In this document: positions 22,840-34,542 of the stretch, one piece after another
How the letters are laid out: every line of letters begins with the position of its first letter
How positions within the stretch are numbered: the stretch's first letter is position 1
NCBI GenBank assembly: GCA_963969595.1
Contig: OZ018408.1
Span: forward strand, 27,156,108 to 27,220,107
Reading direction: 5' to 3'
From: Neckera pumila
Taxonomy: Eukaryota > Streptophyta > Bryopsida > Hypnales > Neckeraceae
DNA length: 64,000 nucleotides
The notes under the pieces: model-generated
The model's database searches: none
What the model was told of the DNA's origin: nothing
What the model saw: the letters and a program-made list of their open reading frames with translations, nothing else
Program-made: the position numbers and the translations under genes

Positions 22840-24765
22840 TAAGTTAGAAGACAGTGTAATATATTAAGGTAGGCATATTCATTTGTTGTTGGTGTACATT
22901 CTAGACCTAAGTTATATAATTAGTGGAATTGTTAAATGGTAATTTATATTTTTACCTTAGGGCTATAATGTTGTGTCCATTGGAGCCCTTTTTTATCAAT
23001 ATTTTTTTGGGTACTTTTTCTAATGTAAAGGAGTATATGGTAACTAATCCCATTCTAGGCACAAGTGTAGACAAGCCTATTGAAGGCCCAAAAATTCTTT
23101 TGGTAAAGATGTTTCACAAAAAATATACTTCACAAGAAGAATTGAGCATGCAATGGGCTTAATATCCGAAGTTCTGTTTGTTATATTATCAATTACCTTA
23201 AGTGTCTCTCTTTAGAGGTTGTATTGTTCCCAAAAACACTCCTAGTTGTCAACAACAAGTCATCTATTCATACATTTGGACAGATTTGATAGCTAATGGT
23301 GAAATGAATGTGATTCATGACTTGGTTGAATGTTTGTTCAATTTTGACTGTAAATACAATTGTCTATTATTAATCACTTAATATAAATGATATCCAATCT
23401 TCTACTTTAAAATTATAAAAAATGCTCTTTTATAGTGCAATAGTAAAAATTGAATTCCAAAATATTCAATTGTATACCCAAAAAAAAGGACCAAAAAAAA
23501 AAGAGCCCTAGTTGTTTCCTAGGACAAGACTACATTCATTGTCATTAAGATTATTATGAATGGGACTTCTTTTGCTTCAATAGGTCAATGTGTTTATAAG
23601 ATTTGAGTAAATTCAACATTAAAAATACTTACAAACTAAATTTTTGAATCCATGATCTGTTGAAGTGGTTAGCAAAGTCTTATTCATTTCTTTGAAAGGA
23701 AGTAATAAGTGAGGGGCACCTAAGTTTTGTAAACAACTCAAAAATATTGTTAATCCAAAATTGTGATGGCATCCCTCCCAAAACATTTTTTCATCCTTAC
23801 TCAAGTTTGAATTAACCAAAACATTCTCATCAAAATCCATTTAAGAAAATAAAAAAATATAGCTAGTCAATTTAATTGAGACACAATCAAGAATAATAGT
23901 AACTATTCTTCCATTATAGATTACTCATTACATAGTCCCATATCTTCCGATAAATAAAGCCCTATTATTCTTTAGTTCATTGGGTACTTTATTTACAACA
24001 AACTCTTTGTTTTTCATTACTTTTGTTGAAGGCCATGCAAAAAATGGTACCTTGAAAAGTATTTGCATTTGTATTCATTCCATTTCTAAGCTCCCAAAGG
24101 AGAAATGGTCTTCATGTACCCAAATATGAGCTTTTGGTTAGGTTTGAATATAAAGTCATTTTGGAATGGATATTTTTGAAAACTATTAAAAAAGCTTAGG
24201 GCTTATATACACTTTCATCCAATTGGTTTCCTAAATCAAAAGTTATGCAGCCTAAAGATTTTTTTAGTAAAATAAGCACTTTGGATACCATGTGGTAAAT
24301 CTCTCTTCTATTACAGGATAAAAAGAGTGTAACAATATGATATAGTAAGTAATGATGAAACAAACTAAGTGTAGTACAAATATCACAACAAAAATAGTCA
24401 AATTGTAGGCACAACTAAAGCCCCTCCTTTTGTAACTTCAAAAGCTACTAGTGTGCCTTGTGCCATTGCCATAACCAAAATAAAGGAAATAGCAGTTTTT
24501 TAAATTCTTAAAATTGAAAATAACTCAAAAGCTCATAACTTTCACACTATAGGTCAAAATGCCACAAAACAAAGTTAGTGCACCCTTCCTTCTTGAAGAC
24601 TTTCCAATGGTACCAAGCTAATGCTACCAAGGTATGCATGATTGAAGATATCTCAAAGTAACAAACAAAACAAAACAAACAACCTACTTTAATGTATGGA
24701 TAATATAATCCAATCTATAAAGGTTAGATTGGCTCCATTTTTTTCCCAAAAATAAACCCTTTAAT
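22840..24765. other. Unassigned AT-rich stretch
   Basis: I see no recognisable gene. The ATG ORFs at 22923-23162 (plus) and 23619-23840 (minus) have plausible composition but no domain I can name. Confidence 0.3.
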
Positions 24766-24769
24766 TCTT

Positions 24770-25310
24770 AAGGTACTACAAAGATGAGAAGAACAGAAAT
24801 AGCTCATAATTTGAGAGGAAGTGAATTAGGAAATGGAGGTTACTAATTTCTTTCATAGAAAATGAATGGGAGCAATCCAATTCGGAAAATACAATTGCAT
24901 GCAATAGTTATATACAATTATATATGAATATATTTGCAAATCTCCATATAATACATAAAGATATGTGGAAAGAATTTCAAAAAGATGTGTCCCTTTTGTA
25001 TCTTCAACAATATTGGTAGTGTCTTGGGGGAAAGCAAACATAAGATGGCACAAGTAGATAGCACTTTCAAGAAGGTCTCTGTAAAAAAATATGGTGTATA
25101 ATACAATGTATAGCAATGATTTAAGTACTTTTTGATATAATGGTCAACAATGTACATTTTTGGAATCTTTTTTCCATCATTTGTTGTAAACATTGGTTTC
25201 AACTATTCCTATGTATGTGTAAATTAGTCACAAAAAGAAATACAGTTTAACTTGTATCAATTTTGAGTAAAAGATTGCAAATATGCCTATGGTAAGTGTT
25301 TTCTTGTATA
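24770..25310 (-). repeat. Repeat E, copy 2 (inverted relative to copy 1)
   Basis: This is the reverse-complement counterpart of 14,880-15,440, with moderate divergence and small indels. It carries no conserved frame. Confidence 0.6.
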
Positions 25311-26106
25311 TTGCCAATTGCCATTTTGTTGCCAACTGAAAATCTTTAAAAATCAAATAAATTTTCAAAAATAATAGTTTGGAAATAATTCATTATTTGA
25401 ACATATGAATAATGGGGATCATAGGCATCTACATTAGTGTGCAATAGAGACCTTTAATTTACTCTTCATCAACAAAGCAAGTGATCCACATGGACTTATG
25501 GGCCAAGCATATAAGGGTATTTGCAAAGAGAGTTCACTTCAACATAAGATTGTTCAAGGTTTTAGAGAAGTGATCAGTTTGGATGGGATGTTAACTTTGA
25601 TAAAGCATTTTTAGTCTAGTATTCATTAAAAAATTGTTATGTAGTTGGATATTGATTGAGAGTTTAAAATAAATTGTTCTTAAATGCAGTCTAACCTCCT
25701 TTTCTTATAAGATAGTTAGATATATACAACAATTTTTGAGATGACAAGGTAAGACATTGAGCTCTCACGTAATTTCTAAAAGTCTAAAGAGTCCCCTTAA
25801 AAGGATGTTTGAAGGTTTGGGTAGGTTTCTGTGATCTCAATTTTTGGCGCTATTCTTAGGAGTCCTTTTTCAAGATAGGAAAACCAGTGAGCTTTCTAAA
25901 AACATAAGCAGTATACGTTATGTCTTCTAAATCAAAAAAATACGAGGATAGGCAACAAAAACAACAACTAAAATAATGAATTAAGAAAATAAGTTCTTAT
26001 AGATTATATTTTTGTCTATATCAAATATTTTACTCATTTTCTTTGGATAAGTGATGCAAAAGTTATGGAACATCTTGATTAGCAACAATCTTAGCAAATT
26101 CTTGAA

Positions 26107-26440
26107 ATTTTAGACCTCATTTCGATCTGGTGGAATAATTTCTTACCAAAATCTTTGAATTAAGAAAATTAAGAAATCAAAGTAGCTTTTATCTCCAAAG
26201 AATTGTTTGAGATTTTGAGCCTCCAAATCAAAAGTTATGGACAAAATTTATAGAAGGATTGCAAGGAATATTTTTCAAACATCCTCTTTGAACTTTGTCT
26301 ATAACTTTTGATTGAAGGCTGGAAATCTTGAACATATTTTTGGAGATAAAAATCACTTTGATACCCCAACTTTTTTTAGTTTAATGTTTTTTGTAAAAAA
26401 TTACTCTATTGTATCAAAACGAGGTCTGAAATTCTAAATT
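26107..26440. repeat. Foldback family A, left part, split by CACTA insertion
   Basis: The sequence 'gacctcatttcgatctggtg' through the hairpin centre to 'gaggtctgaaattctaaatt' corresponds to most of a family A copy. The missing right tail ('gaacacaattcttgtg', 'caatgagcagtcaagctct') resumes at 39,135, immediately after the CACTA element. This shows that the intervening 12.7 kb is a single insertion. Confidence 0.7.
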
Positions 26441-27476
26441 CACTACAAAAAACGGGTATTTTATGACTGCAAAAATATAACTGGAAATGACTGGCAACTA
26501 TTCGCAGTCATATTCTTGGAAGCCAATACCTTGGTAAAAAAATACAACTACAAAATATGACTGCCAGTCATTTTTTGGCCTTGTATTATATGGGCGTATA
26601 CTATACGCTCGTTGAAAACGCCAAAATACTTTATAGGGAACGGCAGGGAACATGTTTGGGAACGTCGAGTCATATTGCAAGTCATATTTTTGCTGAAGTC
26701 ATATTTTGTAGTCATTTTTCCATGGAAGTGACAGTTTTTTTTTCTTTTGAAGCAGTCAAGGGAAATTTAGGCGGATAGTCATATTTTTGCCTTAGTCATG
26801 TTTTGCAGTCATATTTTTTTGTCAGTCATATTTTGTAGTTACATTTTTTGGTTAGTAAATTTTATTTCTTTTAGGGCAGACTATAGAAAAAATGGGCAAT
26901 CTAAGATAGCCCTCTTGTAATCTTTTGGGTATAAGTGTGACTTTATTTCATGGATTGCCTATTAAATTTTTTTTCTTTTTTTTTCTTTTTGTATATTGTG
27001 TCTATTATAGAATTGACTTCTAATAATTTGAGGTGGCACATGTTTATATTTTAACTAATTAATATAATTTTTTAGATAGCCTAAAGAAAATTTGGGCGGG
27101 AACATGTTTGGAAAGTGTCCAGTTTTATTTTTGTCTCAGTCATATTTTGTAGTCATATTTTTTTGTCAGTCATATTTTGTCATTTTTTTTCTTTTGAAGC
27201 AACCCAAGGAAAAGGTGAGCAAGCTAAGATGTCCCTCTTGTAATTTGGCCATATGAATCATTCATTTGAGCTTGGGGAGGTCACTATATGTATATTTTGT
27301 GCACCACATGCGGCGATGGGGTATTTTGTAGGAGGCTATTTACCTCTTAGGTGGAAATAGAAGTATCCCTATAATTATAGAATTTGAAAAAAATGGCCTA
27401 CATTATGGCCTATATCATTACTTATAATTTGTATGGCAATGCAAATTTTTTTACGATATATTATTTATAAGGAAAA

Positions 27477-27545
27477 AAGTAAAGTGAAAGGCAAAGTGAA
27501 AAGCAAAGTGAAAAGAAAAATGAAAAGCAAAGTGAAAACAAAAGT
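27477..27545. repeat. Short tandem array AAAGTGAAAAGC
   Basis: About six copies of a 10-12 bp unit (aaagtgaaaggc, aaagtgaaaagc and variants) lie in a row within the CACTA element. Low complexity; no function is evident. Confidence 0.7.
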
Positions 27546-29014
27546 ATAAGGGTAAAAAGTACACACAAAAAAGGTATTTATTGCGGATTTTGAGACAATG
27601 CATGACCATGATACAACTTTTTTCCGCTTTCTCCATTAACAATGTTGAACCACTAATGAGTCCACAAACACATAACTTCCAAATATTTACTAGAAATGCG
27701 ATTACATACTTCCATTGAGGTCCTTAAAAATTGAAACAAATCCATTTTCCTTACTCTTATCATCAAGTGGACAGTGCTTGAAGGAACTCCAAAGAATCAA
27801 CTTTGAAATGGTTTACCAATCCCTGAAAACATTAGTGGTTCATGAGAGACAGTACCTTACTCATACAATTGAAAGCATAATGTCATTAAAACATGCAATT
27901 GGGTTGAAGTTAGAAACTCACAAACATGGTATAACAGAAGTGCAAAAAGATTGAAATGAGAGAGAACATGTAGTCATCATGCTTGCACATAAACCTCAAT
28001 TCTTGATTTGTGTCCACAAACACTAGTTCTTGCTCACAGATATTTCAAAATTTGGTAAGTCATTTACATCATACTGGTAGCACTAACACTATTGCCAAGA
28101 AGTCCAATACAAAATTGTAAATGTTTAGGGTAAAAGAATGGATATATCATGTTTCAAAAACCCTAAACATCTCTCACATGATTAAATTTGAAGTACATGT
28201 GGAAAAAAGAACGCAAGAGCTTAACCAACTTTGCAAGGCCATACTCTACACTCAAAATGGCATCAAAACTCAATAGCGGAGACTTGGTGTGTCCCAAACA
28301 AAAGGATTGAGAACGTCCCCACCACCACAAAGAATAACAAATTCTTCTACTCACCTTGCTTTCAAGCAACTGCGTAATTCAAAGAGGTCATCAATGGACA
28401 AATTTGCAAGCATGGATGTCCTCAAGCAATCTCGCATGGGCATCTTTAGCACCCACGACCTGCTCAGCACAAACAAATTGGACTCAAAAAGCTCAAGTAT
28501 GGTCTGCTGTTGATAAACAAGATGGCATACAGGGGTTGCCTTCGATTCCGTTGCAGTTAGACGGGTGCTGCAAATTCTGGCGTTTAGAATACCGATTCAC
28601 TATAGCGCAAGAAAACTCGCAAGTACCCGCCTTGTTGGATAGATATACAAATCATTGATGGTCACAAAGTTCTTCAAAACATCCAAGTAGAATCACAACA
28701 ATACCTTACCTATCCCGGAAAGGCCTCCAATTAGGTTGATGTTGTTTCAACTTCCGTGAACTCAAAACATCTCACAAATTACCCCCCCTCATTGTTTTGA
28801 CATTGTTTCAATGTTAAGAAAATTGTCCAATTGAGGTAGTGTTGTTCTAATGTTGTTTTGTTGTTCTATTTACATTGTTTCAATATGGTATTGCAACAAT
28901 AAATACTTTGGTAATTTTGGACTAACTAATTGTTTCAAATTAGATTAAAATGGCATTATCAAAGTATTGAAAAAGTGATTGTTATCAATGCATATTAAGG
29001 AAATGATGATGCAT

Positions 29015-29328
29015 CATTGTTGCAATGTGCATTGTGTCAACATTACTCCAACTTTTCTTTTCATCAACATTGATTCAATATCTAAATAGAAAATGGTCAT
29101 TGTTTCAATGTATATTGTGTCAACAATGCTTCAACTTTTCTTTTCATCAACATTGATTCAACTTCTAGATAGAACATGGTCATTGTTTCAATGGTCATTA
29201 TGTCAACGTAATTTTAGTTTCTACTTCTATCAACATTGATTCAACATCCAGATAGAAAATGGTCATTGTTTCAATGTGCATTGAGTCAACATAATTTCAA
29301 TTTCTACTTCTATCAACATCGGCTCAAC
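29015..29328. repeat. 83-bp tandem repeat, about four units
   Basis: Units start at about 29015, 29098, 29180 and 29263, each with CATTGTTTCAATG, 'gtcaacattactcc', 'catcaacattgattcaa' and 'agatagaaaatggt'. The short motif TTGTTTCAATG also recurs at 28.73-28.95 kb. Inverted forms (ATTGAATCAATG, CATTGGATCAATG) recur at 32.1-32.4 kb, flanking the gene pair. Confidence 0.75.
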
Positions 29329-29432
29329 TAAAATTTCCACTTGTTTACAAAAAAGTGGCCACTTTGTCTAAAATGTGGAACAACATGCACTGCTCTCAAT
29401 ATTTTCGATGCTTCTATCACTATGTACTCAGG

Positions 29433-30553
29433 TCATTTTGTTCTCTTCACTTGAACCTTTCTGTAATCACGAGGAATAGACCATGATAATTCTACACAAT
29501 TCAATATACTTCCCAACTCATCCTTGTCAAGTTCACAATAACACTTTACAAGTGCTAAATCCAAAACTGAAAAATGCATAAAAAGATGCACTTCACGATA
29601 CCAAGTAATTTCTAGCTCACTTGAATTTTCCATCTTGAACGCAACACTACTATATATACCATGGGCGTCCATGGAATGAATGTGAAGCTCGTATATATTA
29701 AGGTGACCTACCATAGCGTCCTTCCAAACCTCTTGGAATAGCTAGTGTCTTCAAAACTCCAAACACCTACAAGTAAATAGTGGTTAAGTCAAATATAATT
29801 TAAGTTTATTTTTGAAAAAAGTATTCAAAAGATATGATAATAGAACCTTAATAACTTCATTCATACCATTTATAGATGATTTGAAAATTAGTCATATGTA
29901 CTAAGTTTACTCACCTGAGGCAATCGAATACCTTTGTCCAATTCAAAGCTCTGAAGAGCATGCGACACGTAGTTTGGAGTCTCTAGTTGATGATGAAAAA
30001 GTTGTTGCACCTTCTTTGGTAAGGTGGCAACATCAAACCCTCTCCCCATTTGAATGTTATTTATAGTTGCTCTAGGTGTTTGAGAAACATCACGTGCATC
30101 TTGAGTCAACCAAGACCTGTGAATGTTGACAAAAGCACCAGACATGACATTAACTCCCAATGTCACAGCCTGCCAAAAGAAAGAACTAAATTAGAATCAC
30201 ATCTACATTGATTTAGAACACAATTGTATAAACTTTAATGGCATTTCTATGCAATAACTCAAATTGTCAATATAAAATGGAATAGTAATTCAAAATACAA
30301 CTTAAATTGGAGACAACTATGTAATGTCAAATAAAAGTTCACAAACCTTATCAAGGATTGTTTCTCTTTGAACTTGTATGTTCTCAAATCCTTGAATGTG
30401 TTTGCTTGTTGTCCTCAACATTTCCAAGCGTCTGTTGTGCTTCATAATTTGAAGAGTTGCATTTCTCTTGTTACTTCTTCTATAAGCTTTTTTCATAAGG
30501 GCAATGTGCATGTGTTCAAACATGTTTGTGGAATATTGCCATGGCAAACCCAT
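29433..30553 (-). CDS. Plavaka-like (CACTA-related) transposase, C-terminal region
   Basis: Three exons can be joined in phase: 30553-30347, 30169-29915 and 29741-29433, with donors AAG|GTTTGT and CAG|GTGAGT and acceptors GGCAG and CACTAG. The result is about 256 residues. The first exon has WQYSTNMFEHMHIALMKKAY then RRSNKRNATLQIM. This resembles the conserved Y(S/N)T-(E)-(L/M)HI-L-K-AYR-(S/T)N block near the end of fungal Plavaka-type transposases. The second exon has TQDARDVSQTPRAT and LDKGIRLPQ. Coding may extend a little upstream (FNHDLILAFIDR), but a stop then blocks it, so the catalytic N-terminal part is absent. Family recognition is from memory of the motif and should be tested. Confidence 0.45.
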
Positions 30554-30580
30554 CCGATCGATGAATGCAAGGATGAGGTC

Positions 30581-31803
30581 ATGATTGAAGCAATTCTTGC
30601 ATCATTCAATGTAAGTGATGATAGTAGTGCTCGTGAGTCTTTCATGATAGAGTGGTGTAAACCAAATGGTTTTCAACACATTGTAACGAAAAACCTTTGT
30701 GACCGTCGAGGTTCCGTAACCACTAGGGCAAGGGGTGAACTGTATAATTTGTTGGGATGTCTACACCCTAATGACAAAAAGGTGGAAGAATTGGCTCAAT
30801 GGTTCACAACACTTGAAGTAGCTTTGAATGTTGTTGCTTTTATTATATGCAAGCTTGTACTGTAGTTTCATTGGTGAGCATTTGAATTTTAGGTACAAAC
30901 ACTATATTAACATTGGGAATTACTAAATGTTGTAGTGTCTCAGTTTGGGGTGGGTTGATATTTGTCTGTTTAGAAGATAAGTGGAGAACTTTTGTTCTTG
31001 AAGATGAATCGATTGACCTTTATGGCTCAGATGCTATTCACAGAGCAATAGTGCGAGTGCTCCAAGAGAAAAAGTACAACAAATCCAAGCCTGTACAATT
31101 GACTTTAAGCCTTGCACGGTTCTTATTTCATGTAGTAAGTCATATTCTGGACTTTTTAGAACATTTTATTTTCCTTATTCAATTTTGTTGTTGATAGCTT
31201 CATGTGAACTTTCTAAAGCAAATAGTAGGTTTGTGGTTTATTTTATTGTGCCAAAATTTGAACTCTAATGGTATATTCAATAATGATTATTTTAATTCTA
31301 TTCTAACATGTAATATAATATGTTTAATTATATTATTATAATGTTAGTTCATGTTACATTAATTAGTTAATAAGAGTAGATGATGTCAAGATTTAACATA
31401 TAGTTTTAGTTATTAAACATTATACATATATAACTTAATATATATAATGTTGTAATGATTGTAATGTTGTAATAATAATTGTTCTCCAAAAATGCAATGG
31501 ATAACCATTTTAAACTCGAAATAGTCTTATTTCCACATTGGAGTTTGTGTTTTGACTTTTCACACTTGTTTGTGCATGTAGTTGGAATCGGCAATGCTAG
31601 GAAAGATACTTAATCCATTGGACATGGATAAGGAGGTGAATATGATGAAGACAATGGAGGCGCGTTTATACAAAACTTGTCCATATATGCAACGAATTAT
31701 CATCATTCAAAATGATGAGAATTTTGACAACTTAGACCATGTTTCTAACACTCCCGACATTCATAGAGAGATTCACATTGAATCTGATGAGCTAGCATTT
31801 TAG
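30581..31803 (+). CDS. Unknown spliced ORF of the CACTA-internal element
   Basis: The ATG at 30581 starts 27 bp from, and diverges from, the transposase-like gene. Exons 30581-30861, 30936-31134 and 31582-31803 join in phase to about 233 residues. The second donor (GTA|GTAAGT) and its acceptor (GCATGTAG) are good, while the first intron is tentative. Visible segments are a mixed-charge N-terminus (SARESFMIEWCKPNGFQH, RARGELYNLLG), a middle WRTFVLEDESIDLYGSDAIH, and a C-terminus LGKILNPLDMDKEVNMMKTM. I recognise no domain. The position suggests an accessory protein of the transposon. It could instead be captured host sequence. Confidence 0.4.
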
Positions 31804-32099
31804 CTTTGGGCTAGCATTTTAGCTTTGAGCCAGCGTTTTAGCTTTGAGCCAGCATTTTAGCAAAAATAATTAAGATAAGTTAGAGACACTTGCAATTCAA
31901 GTAAAAAATCTAATAAATTGGAATGCTCTGAAAATTTTCTTAAGAGCTCTAATAAATTGAGCTTTCTAAAATTCACTCTACTTAAGCAGTTGGGCAATGT
32001 ATGAAGTGTGCAATAGGGAATCCAAGGGCTTCTCAACCATAAAGCAATTAACATGGAAGCAATATTGAAATAATGTACATTTAAATCAATTTGAGAGTT

Positions 32100-32448
32100 T
32101 TGCATGATGTCATTGTTTTAGAGCTAAAATTGTATTGAACCAATGCTACTTGAAACAACATTAAATAAAGTTGTATTGAACTAATGCTACTTGAAACAAT
32201 ATTAAATTTATACCAACAAATTATACATTGGATCAATGTATAAATGATACTTCAATGAGTTGTTTTCCTCCAACATTGAATCAATGTCATGGCAATATTG
32301 ATAAAATTTGTAACTGAAACAGTAATCTTTCAACCTTGAGATAGTAATGAACACTATACTGGCAATCAATTACTTGTTTTTAACATTGAAAAATCATTAG
32401 TTCAAGGTGCCTTATTATTTGAGATTGTGTTGTCAAAAATAGATTCTC
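32100..32448. repeat. Inverted subterminal-type repeats around internal gene pair
   Basis: Motifs such as ATTGAACTAATGCTACTTGA, CATTGGATCAATG and ATTGAATCAATG repeat here. They mirror the TTGTTTCAATG motifs at 28.7-29.3 kb. No terminal inverted repeat was found to close an inner element. Confidence 0.45.
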
Positions 32449-32452
32449 TTAA

Positions 32453-33374
32453 CCTCTAAAGTTCCATGACTATATTTTCATCAAAAAATGCTCAAAAATT
32501 GCCACTTTTAGTACAAGTGTCCAATTTCGAATTTTTTTTTTTATACATGTAACCATAGAATCTTGTAGTATGCTAAATTGAAAACATGTGGTAAAAATTT
32601 CAAAAATTTCCGCCTCATGGATTGCAAGATATAAGCATTCAAACTCCTTGAAATCATTTTTTCAGCCTTGCAAAAAACAGGGCAGCAGCACTTCACAAGC
32701 TCACTTTTCAATGAAAAAATGTCCAAAATGATGGTGCTTCTTTGAATTCTTTTTCCTAGACAAGTTGCCTACATGCTTGAAAAACCTTCACTTCATTTGG
32801 AATTGTCCAACATATACGAAAACATATAGTAAGTAGATAGTAGTAGAGAATGATTCAAAATACTAAATTGTCAAGAATTTAATTATGAAATTGAAAAATG
32901 CCAATCCCAATGGTGGCGATGTTGTAATAAACAATCTACATCCTAAGATTTTATTTTTTTCCAAAAATATTGAAAATTGAGTAAGATAAAGGACTTCAAA
33001 GTTTATTTTAGAGTAGAGAGTCCATAATTGCCCGCAAACTAAAAATCTTCATAACCTTTGACTCATTGATCAAAATGGGATGATTCAAAGCTTTCCATGT
33101 ATATATAACTCTAGAAAATTAGTTTCAAATTTTTATTTTTGAAAAAAGTGATTTTTTCTGATTTGCCCAAATTGCCCGATTACAAAAAAAAGTAACATAT
33201 TAGGCCATAACTTTTGACTCACATTTCCAAATGTCATGAAACTTAGTGCACATGAAAGATATTCCTCACATCCACCTTCTATTAAAATTTCAGCCTAAAA
33301 TATGGAAATCTTTAGTCACACATACCGGCCCAAAATTTCTATACAACCAAAAACACATGCCAGTCCTTTAGGAG
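32453..33374 (+). mobile_element. TTAA-flanked (piggyBac-like) MITE, copy P2
   Basis: TTAA (32449-32452) precedes CCTCTAAAGTTCCATGAC. The right end is GTCCTTTAGGAG followed by TTAA (33375-33378). The 922-bp body shows the family interior ('gactcattgatcaaaatggg', 'ttttagagtagagagtccat') and no transposase. Confidence 0.7.
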
Positions 33375-33603
33375 TTAACCTAAAACAAAATCAAATCACG
33401 CTGCAAACCTAAACAAAATGTCATCAAGGCATAACCTTATACTATTCATTCTTGAGTGTGAAACCTTAAGCGTCAACAATGCACAAGCACTAAACCAAAG
33501 GCAAAACAAGAAGACCCTCAGCTCTAACTTGTTGTTAAACTGAAGTGCAAATTCATCCACCAAAACCTCGGATGTTGGAGTATTTATCATCCACCCAATT
33601 TAA

Positions 33604-34538
33604 CCCCTAAAGGACCAAACACCATTTTTGGCAACATAGCAATTTTGGGTAGCTCACTACGAATGGAAACTTTGTTTTTTCTCTTTGAAACTTTCACACA
33701 AGATGTGCCCAAAGAGTAGCTTCAAGACCCAACAATTTTCATAACTTTTAACTACATGGATAAATAGTTATCCCATGATATGTAATTCTTTGCGTTCGGC
33801 GGGCAGCCTGGGCAGCTCAAAAAATTTCTTTAAGAAACACATTTTTGAAAAATAAAAATTTGAAATTGTTTTTTTATAGATTTATAGATAGTTGGGAAGC
33901 TTTGAATCATTCCATTTGGATTAATAAATCAAAAGTTATGAGGAGTTTTAGTTTGAGGGTAGTTATGGAATCCCTACTCTAAAATAAACTTTGAAGTCTT
34001 TTGTCTAACTTAATTTTCAATATTTTTGAAAAAAAAATAAAAAAAATGGGTGTAGATTGTTTATTGCAACATTACAGCCGTTGGATTGGCATTTTTCAAT
34101 TCCGTAATTAAGGTCTTGACAATTTAGTATTTTGAGTCATTATCTACCTCTTCCTATTTACTATTTTTTTCCTATATGTTGTACAACTCTAAATGATCTG
34201 AAAATTTTCAAGCATGTAGAAAACTTGCCTTGAAGAATGCATGCAAAGAATAACCACCATTTTGGACATTTTCTCATACAATTGTGACCTTGTGAAGGGA
34301 TGTTGCCTAGATTTTTGCAGTGACAAAAAAAAGATTTTTGTCAAATCAAATGCTATTATCTTGCAATCCACAAGGTGGTAAATTCTGAAATTCTTTCCAT
34401 ATATTTTCAAACTAGTGTACTACAAGATCCTACAATTTTATGAGTTCAGAATTTAAAAATAAATAAATTTGGTACTTGTATTAGAAATGGCAATTTTGGA
34501 GCGGTTTTGGTAAAAACATAGTCAAAAACATTTAGAGG
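33604..34538 (-). mobile_element. TTAA-flanked (piggyBac-like) MITE, copy P3, inverted
   Basis: TTAA (33600-33603) precedes CCCCTAAAGGACC. The far end is ACATTTAGAGG followed by TTAA (34539-34542). The interior is the reverse complement of P2 ('taaatcaaaagttatgagga', 'attccgtaattaaggtcttg'). The two 0.93-kb copies therefore form an inverted pair around 221 bp of CACTA sequence. Confidence 0.7.
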
Positions 34539-34542
34539 TTAA

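Noticed and set aside
28391..28463. Minus-strand run AEQVVGAKDAHARLLEDIH
   Set aside because: It looks protein-like, but stops lie on both sides and no family or splice model could be supported. It may be an exon scrap of the CACTA-internal gene.
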